A stretch of DNA of 10,817 nt, from positions 1-10,817 of the forward strand of contig RZYD01000056.1 in assembly GCA_009930445.1 (NCBI GenBank), written 5' to 3'. The position numbers and the translations under genes are program-made. The notes beneath the pieces were generated by a model. The model was given only the letters and a program-made list of their open reading frames with translations. It searched no databases and had not been told where the DNA came from. The stretch comes from Bacteroidia bacterium. GTDB taxonomy: Bacteria > Bacteroidota > Bacteroidia > Bacteroidales > BM520. Shown piece after piece: positions 6,269-10,817 of this stretch; the first letter of the stretch is position 1; every line of letters begins with the position of its first letter.

Positions 6269-8806
6269 TCAAGCCTCGGCACACCCGGCGCCGGTTTCGC
6301 TTTGACCTCGCAGGGGAAGACGGACATGAAAGACAGTTCCCTCGCCGACCACCGTCTCGAAACCGATCACACCACCGTGTTTGTTCACCACGATGTCGTG
6401 GGCGATGGCTAGGCCCTGTCCGGTACCCCGGCCGACCTCCTTGGTGGTGAAAAAGAGGTTGAACACCTTGCCCCGGATGTTTTCCGGGATGCCCGGACCG
6501 GTGTCTTGTATGCAGATTTCCACGTATTCGCCGTCTTGCCTGGTCGTGATGGTGATCAGGCCTTTCTTCGACGTCCCTCGCACGGCCTCTTCGATGGCGT
6601 GGGCGGCGTTGACAATGATGTTCAGCAGAACTTGGTTGATTTCAGCCGGGTTGCAGATGACCGCCTCAAGTTCCGGGTCGAACTCGGTGACGACTTCCGC
6701 CACGTAGCGCCATTCATTACGAGATATGACCAGCGTGCTTTCGATGGATTCCCTGATGTCGACCTTGCGCATACCACCGGAGATAGGGTGCGAAAAGCGC
6801 TTGATAGCCCGGACAATGGAGCTGACACGATCGACTCCGTAATGAATCCTCTCGATGGTCCGCGGGACTTCCTCAAGAATGAATTCGAGGTCGATATCGG
6901 AGGACAGTTTCTCGATGGCCTTGATTATATCGCCGCGTTCCTGTCCACTGGCGGGAAAGAGCCTTTCGGTTAGGACTGCCAGCCTTTGCAGCCCGTCGCA
7001 GGCTTCTTGGAGAAACGTCATGGAATCACCGATGAACTGGACAGGGGTGTTGATCTCGTGCGCAATGCCGGCGGCAAGTTGCCCTATGGCCTCCAGTTTG
7101 GCCGCCTGACCTAGCTGGGCCTCGAGGAATTTCATTTCGGAAATGTCCTCGCCGAGAACGAGAAAACCGTCGAGGCTGTCCGGTTTGTCCAGCAGGGGGG
7201 TGATGGTCACGACGTGAAAACGCTGTACTCCTGTGGGGCATGCATGAGTGACATTGTTAATTCGAGTGGATTTCATGCTAGCGCGTGTCAGTTCAACGCT
7301 TTTCACGAGCATTCGCCATTCGCCGGGCAGTTCCATATGTTCGAGGTGTCTGCCGACAACGGTATCCGCAGGCAAGCCGAAAGTTTCCTGGGCGGCCTGA
7401 TTCCAGCGCGTTACGGCACAGTCTTTGTCAAGGCCGATGAGCACAGCGGATATGGAGGAAAGGATCTGGTTGATCTCCCGGTGAGCCTGTTGGCGCTCTG
7501 CCACCTCGATTTGCAGGAGTGCGTTGGCCGACGCCAGTTCCTCAGTGCGTTCGGAGACTCTTTTTTCTACCTGCGAATAGGCCTCCTGCAATGCGACTTC
7601 GGATCGCTTGCGGTCAGTAATGTCGCGGCTGATCCCGATGAGGCCGATTAATTCCCCATCCGGACCCCAGTATGGCGACTTCAAAGTTTCGATGAGCCTT
7701 TGGCTTCCGTCGGGATACGTGATATACTCTTCATTTTTCCGCTGCCTGCCCTGGGCCAGCATGGACACATCATGATTTCTGAAATCTGCAGCGACGTCCC
7801 TGGCAAAGAGATCATAATCTGTTTTGCCCATGATTTCTTCTTTGGAACGTCCTACAAATTCCGCAAATTGTGGATTGCAACCGATGTATATTCCATCGAT
7901 ATCCTTAAAGAAAATTATGTCAGGTATGGAGTCAAGGAGGGAGTTGATCAGTGCCGACTGGCGTTTCAGCTTTTCCTCGGCGGCCTTTCGATCTGTGATA
8001 TCGACCATGACTGAAAGCAGGAATGACTTTCCCTGGCTCTGGATAACTTCACCAGAAAAAATGCCACAACGCGTTGCGCCATCCTTGCATGTGATCTGCA
8101 ATTCTTTGTGTTCTACTGTTCCTTGCAACAAAGCCTCTTCCGACGATACTTCGAGCGTAGTTATGTCGCTAATGATTCCAAGTTCAACTGTGGTACGCCC
8201 GATCGCTTCCTCTTTGGAGAATCCAGTCGTTGCAGTCCAGGAATCGTTGACATCTATGAGCCGCCTGTCGGGCAAGGAACTGAGGGCCATGAGGGTGGGG
8301 TTGGACCGGAACAGACGCTCGAAACGCTGAAGCGATTCCTGCTCAACTGTAAGGTTTTTAGATATTCCGCAGATGCATTCCACTCCATTCCATATGCTTT
8401 TCCAGATGCGCGTTTCAACCGGCACAAGAGAGCCGTCATTGTGAGCCAACGGAAGCGGGCAGGTCTTCCGAAAACCCTGGAGCATATCGGTGAATATCTG
8501 CCCAGCCTCCTGCCGTTTGTCTACCGGATGGACGTCGAGCACATTCATGGAACAAAGCTCTTCAAGGCTGTACCCGAGCGTTGTGGTGGCGGCTGTGTTC
8601 GTGAAGTAGATGCCGCCATCGGGCGTGCAGACCCACAGAGGATCCGACATGGATTCAAAAAAATGGCTGAAATTGTTTTCGTTTTCACGCAGTGCAGCTA
8701 CAACTAAACTGCAGTTCAGTCTGTCCTGCTCGAGTTCGGAAATCCGTTCATGCGCTTTTCGCAATTGTTCCAGAAGATCTTTCTTGCTCAAGTCCGAATA
8801 TTCCAT
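6269..8806 (-). CDS. Soluble multi-PAS sensor histidine kinase
   Basis: The 845-residue protein has no membrane segment and no signal peptide, so it probably senses inside the cell. It opens with a short coiled coil (about 7-30), then PAS domains at about 45-155, 165-272, 285-398 and 446-558, with a coiled coil (about 400-445) before the last. The dimerisation/phospho-acceptor domain has GQLAAGIAHEINTPVQF with H583. The ATPase domain has an N-box (VLLNIIVNAAHAI, N733), a G1 box (DTGPGIP, 768-774), an F-box (NLFFTTK) and a G2 box (GTGQGLAIA, 794-802), so catalysis looks intact. The HEINTP phospho-acceptor site and TTKEVGRGTGQGL lid are typical of kinases that work with separate response regulators. 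There is no receiver domain of its own, making RR1 and RR2 candidate partners, although they are not in its operon. AGGA lies six bases before the start codon. PAS ligands (haem, flavin or others) cannot be read from the sequence. Confidence 0.93.
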   Translation of the reverse strand: MEYSDLSKKDLLEQLRKAHERISELEQDRLNCSLVVAALRENENNFSHFFESMSDPLWVCTPDGGIYFTNTAATTTLGYSLEELCSMNVLDVHPVDKRQEAGQIFTDMLQGFRKTCPLPLAHNDGSLVPVETRIWKSIWNGVECICGISKNLTVEQESLQRFERLFRSNPTLMALSSLPDRRLIDVNDSWTATTGFSKEEAIGRTTVELGIISDITTLEVSSEEALLQGTVEHKELQITCKDGATRCGIFSGEVIQSQGKSFLLSVMVDITDRKAAEEKLKRQSALINSLLDSIPDIIFFKDIDGIYIGCNPQFAEFVGRSKEEIMGKTDYDLFARDVAADFRNHDVSMLAQGRQRKNEEYITYPDGSQRLIETLKSPYWGPDGELIGLIGISRDITDRKRSEVALQEAYSQVEKRVSERTEELASANALLQIEVAERQQAHREINQILSSISAVLIGLDKDCAVTRWNQAAQETFGLPADTVVGRHLEHMELPGEWRMLVKSVELTRASMKSTRINNVTHACPTGVQRFHVVTITPLLDKPDSLDGFLVLGEDISEMKFLEAQLGQAAKLEAIGQLAAGIAHEINTPVQFIGDSMTFLQEACDGLQRLAVLTERLFPASGQERGDIIKAIEKLSSDIDLEFILEEVPRTIERIHYGVDRVSSIVRAIKRFSHPISGGMRKVDIRESIESTLVISRNEWRYVAEVVTEFDPELEAVICNPAEINQVLLNIIVNAAHAIEEAVRGTSKKGLITITTRQDGEYVEICIQDTGPGIPENIRGKVFNLFFTTKEVGRGTGQGLAIAHDIVVNKHGGVIGFETVVGEGTVFHVRLPLRGQSETGAGCAEA

Positions 8807-9657
8807 GAATCGTCCTGGTTCCTTGAGCGCCGATCAACAGTAGCGTCTGTTTTTTGCATCAAAGGAAGTCAGCTGGCGGCGCTGTTAAGGCATGTGGCTC
8901 GGTTAGATGGTTCAACATGTCAATATTGTCGTGAAATTGCCGACTGATTTGAAGAAACGTCTGTCTTACATACGGGGAGGTGTCGTTGGAAAAAGTGAGT
9001 GCCAGGGAGCACGGGTGCGACAGGCTGTGATTAAGACAAACAGTTCAAAGAGTTCTTGTCAATCGTTCTTGTCCTACATTTTGTGACATGTGTATACAAC
9101 ACGGTTGGGTGAAAAAATAAACATGTAAAAAATGCTCATTTTTTTCGCACCGTAGAGCACGTGGGCTTCTTGCAAAGTTTTTTGAAATCTGCGTGGTTCG
9201 TTCAAGCATGTGCGAGGTGATCGTTGAAATGCGGCGGGGTTCCATCTCTGGCTGTGAACGGAAAGCTGGGGATGGTTTCTGACATTGGAATTCATGCGCT
9301 ACGCTCGGCGATCTGTGCTACGAATAAACTTGTATCGTTAAGCGTATCAAGGAATTATCGCAATCATCGGAAAAAGGGGGTGCGGTCGTAATTTTTGGCT
9401 GGTTCTGGGGTTTGTCGAGTTATGTCATCTGTATCGTAAAGTTTTATTCTATAAGTATGTAGCAATCGGATAACAATTTTGGATCAGTGTGTTTTGCGTA
9501 AGCAATCAAAGGGAATCCGTCGATATAGTAGTATTTCAGTAAAATGATGAATTCATTCATGATTCGCGGAAGTTTATTGTCGCGTTGTATGAACGCCATT
9601 TGACCAGTGCCTTCCAAAGCATCGGCCCTGCCTTATGGCGTATCCTTCGGAGGTGCG
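8807..9657. other. Long divergent intergenic region without a supported gene
   Basis: These 851 bases separate the kinase start (minus strand) from the WecA-like start (plus strand), so both promoters should lie here. Short open frames exist on both strands, but none has a credible ribosome binding site and protein pattern together. Noted sequence elements are: three ACATGT palindromes (near 8915, 9087 and 9121); an AT-only inverted repeat AAAAAAT/ATTTTTT with a GCTC loop (9127-9144); and a TATAAG element at 9450-9455 with no good -35 partner. The composition is mixed and lower in G+C than the flanking genes. The length is unusual for a bacterial promoter region and leaves room for a small RNA or a decayed gene, neither of which I can demonstrate. 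Confidence 0.5.
9649..9654 (+). promoter_or_regulatory. Ribosome binding site that fixes the WecA-like start
   Basis: GGAGGT lies three bases before ATG 9658. The spacing is somewhat short, but the match to the anti-Shine-Dalgarno sequence is the strongest in the window apart from that at 10780. It argues against the GTG at 9607, which would add 17 residues not expected before the first membrane helix. Confidence 0.75.
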
Positions 9658-10710
9658 ATGTACTACGCGATATTGACGTCACTTTCATTGACGGTTATTT
9701 TTATCCTCGTTCTGAAACCGCTGGCGGAGTATGTCGGCTTGGTGGACGAACCATCTTTCCGCAAGCATCATGCAGGAGTTGTCCCGCTTGTCGGCGGCGT
9801 TGCCATCTACGCGGCTTTGGTGCTTGCAACGGCCGCCTTCCCGGCATTGCAGACAAGGTCCGGCCTCGGTCTGATTGCGCTCTGCCTTCCGATCATGGCC
9901 GCGGGAGTGGCCGACGATCGTTGGGAGGTTTCATTCAAGTTGCGCATGGCTCTTGAGATTCTGTGCTGTGTTGCTGCCGCCAAGTGGTTTGACGTCCGCT
10001 TGCTGAGTTTCGGGGAACTGTTGCCCGGTGTCGACGTGAGCCTGGCATGGGCCGGCCTGCCGCTGACCATAGTAGGCATTGTCGGCGTCATGAATGCTTT
10101 CAATATGATAGACGGGGTGGACGGACTTTCCGGAACCTTGGGGTGCATGACCTTCTTAGCCCTCGCCGTTCTGGCATCGGGAACGCACCCCAGTGTGTCA
10201 CAGTTGCTCGCCTGTATTGCTGGGGCTCTGTTTGCCTTCCTCCTTTTCAATTCGCGCTTTTTTGGTCGCCAGAAGGCTGCGATTTTCATGGGTGATGCAG
10301 GTACGATGCTCCTCGGCTTCGCTCTGGGTTGGCATCTTGTACAGTTGTCGCAGGGGCGAGGCGCGGCATTTCAGCCGGTTACAGCCCTTTGGATTTTTGC
10401 CATACCTCTTATGGACACGGCAGCGGTCACCATCCGACGCGTGCGTCGAGGCCAGTCCCCATTTCATCCAGATCGCGGTCATCTCCATCATTTACTGCAG
10501 AGCATGGATTTTGGTGTGCGCGGAACGGTTCTGGTAATTTCAATAATTCATGGTAGTTGCATCATCCTCGCTTTTGCGTTCAGAGGTTTTCATATCCCGC
10601 AATGGGTCAGCTTTTGGTTGTTCTTCGTCATGTTCGCCATTTACTATGCCGTGACCTATCGATTCAGCGGAAATAGCGTCGATGTCTCCCAGGATACGAA
10701 TATTCACTAG
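9658..10710 (+). CDS. wecA: WecA/MraY-family undecaprenyl-phosphate sugar-1-phosphate transferase
   Basis: The 350-residue polytopic inner-membrane protein transfers a sugar 1-phosphate (usually GlcNAc-1-P) from its UDP form to undecaprenyl phosphate, the first step of O-antigen, enterobacterial common antigen or related glycan assembly. Family landmarks are visible: D30-E31 and KHHAG...GGVAIY near the N-terminus, the ADDR motif with D86 and D87, NAFNMIDGVDGL (146-157) with D152 and D155, MGDAG (211-215), and the cytoplasmic PDRGHLHHLL (271-280) with H275, H277 and H278. The Asp pairs and H275 match the positions of residues known to matter in E. coli WecA (D90, D91, D156, D159, H279). About ten hydrophobic segments are present and the length fits WecA/TagO-type members. 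The sugar specificity (GlcNAc, QuiNAc or FucNAc types) is not certain from motifs alone. It shares a pathway with wecB at 5048 but is transcribed separately from it. Confidence 0.92.
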   Translation: MYYAILTSLSLTVIFILVLKPLAEYVGLVDEPSFRKHHAGVVPLVGGVAIYAALVLATAAFPALQTRSGLGLIALCLPIMAAGVADDRWEVSFKLRMALEILCCVAAAKWFDVRLLSFGELLPGVDVSLAWAGLPLTIVGIVGVMNAFNMIDGVDGLSGTLGCMTFLALAVLASGTHPSVSQLLACIAGALFAFLLFNSRFFGRQKAAIFMGDAGTMLLGFALGWHLVQLSQGRGAAFQPVTALWIFAIPLMDTAAVTIRRVRRGQSPFHPDRGHLHHLLQSMDFGVRGTVLVISIIHGSCIILAFAFRGFHIPQWVSFWLFFVMFAIYYAVTYRFSGNSVDVSQDTNIH

Positions 10711-10770
10711 TCTGCTGAGGTTCTTCGACGTTTAATGTGGAATTGACCGACCTCGCCCAGTTTGGATAGC

Positions 10771-10784
10771 CCTCCCTCAGGAGG
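10771..10784 (+). promoter_or_regulatory. Strong ribosome binding site inside a small inverted repeat
   Basis: CCTCC (10771-10775) and GGAGG (10780-10784) are exact complements around the loop CTCA, and AGGAGG lies six bases before ATG 10791. If the RNA folds this way the ribosome binding site would be masked. A five-pair stem is short, and CCTCC beside GGAGG can arise by chance. Confidence 0.4.
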
Positions 10785-10790
10785 ATTGCC

Positions 10791-10817
10791 ATGCTTGCCG
10801 AACAAATATTCGCCTTG
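10791..10817 (+). CDS. Start of an unknown gene (partial, cut by window end)
   Basis: ATG 10791 follows AGGAGG (10779-10784) at six bases and opens nine codons reading MLAEQIFAL before the window stops. The position, 80 bases after the WecA-like gene on the same strand, suggests a further member of the same glycan operon. Nine residues are too few to assign a family. The strong ribosome binding site is the main support. Confidence 0.55.

Noticed and set aside
6269..8806. Plus-strand open frames of 100-200 residues inside the kinase gene
   Set aside because: They are antisense shadows of a long gene with complete domain motifs on the minus strand.
9127..9145. AAAAAAT/TTTTTT inverted repeat as an intrinsic terminator
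   Set aside because: The stem is entirely A-T with no GC core, and no gene ends close by on either strand.
9045..9295. Overlapping minus-strand open frames of 66 and 73 residues
   Set aside because: They have no convincing ribosome binding site, overlap each other in different frames, and show no recognisable protein pattern.
9467..9480. CGGATAACAATTTT, resembling half of the lac operator
   Set aside because: The symmetric partner half is absent and no LacI-type gene is nearby. A single half-site match is not evidence of an operator.

Overview
The window looks like part of an envelope or exopolysaccharide biosynthesis region of a Gram-negative bacterium. A deltaproteobacterium of the Desulfovibrio type is my best guess, from the large multi-PAS soluble kinase style and the roughly 55-63% G+C of most genes. 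This is an impression from gene style, not a taxonomic proof. No rRNA, tRNA, CRISPR array or intact insertion sequence was seen.

Layout, left to right: the tail of an unknown gene (1-84); an AT-rich leader (85-345); a very AT-rich response-regulator-like gene, here called RR1 (346-1299); a decayed DUF218/ElyC-like pseudogene (1300-1816) followed by a six-codon relic of a wecB start (1842-1862); an AT-rich gene-free gap (1863-2361); an intact DUF218/ElyC-like membrane protein gene (2362-3132); a second very AT-rich response-regulator-like gene, RR2 (3234-4193); a second intact DUF218/ElyC-like gene (4229-5014); a full UDP-GlcNAc 2-epimerase gene, wecB (5048-6199). Convergent to these lies an 845-residue PAS-rich sensor histidine kinase (8806-6269, minus strand). 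After an 851-base divergent intergenic region comes a WecA/MraY-family lipid-carrier sugar-phosphate transferase (9658-10710), then the first nine codons of another gene (10791 to the window end).

The main point of interest is 346-5066, where the order [receiver + degenerate HATPase protein] - [ElyC-like DUF218 protein] - [wecB start] occurs twice. The left copy has lost its DUF218 gene to frameshifts, stops and deletions and is cut off after six wecB codons. The right copy is intact. A further DUF218 gene without its own regulator lies between them. The regulator genes are strikingly AT-rich (about 13-38% G+C in lines counted by hand), while the DUF218 and wecB genes are GC-rich, so base composition alternates gene by gene.

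A plausible joint role, which is inference, is control of lipid-carrier-linked glycan synthesis. The WecA-like enzyme would start glycan assembly on undecaprenyl phosphate, WecB would supply UDP-ManNAc, and the ElyC-like proteins would act in envelope or carrier-lipid homeostasis. The kinase and the two receiver proteins would provide phosphorylation-dependent control, possibly through protein contacts, since no DNA-binding domain is visible in either regulator.
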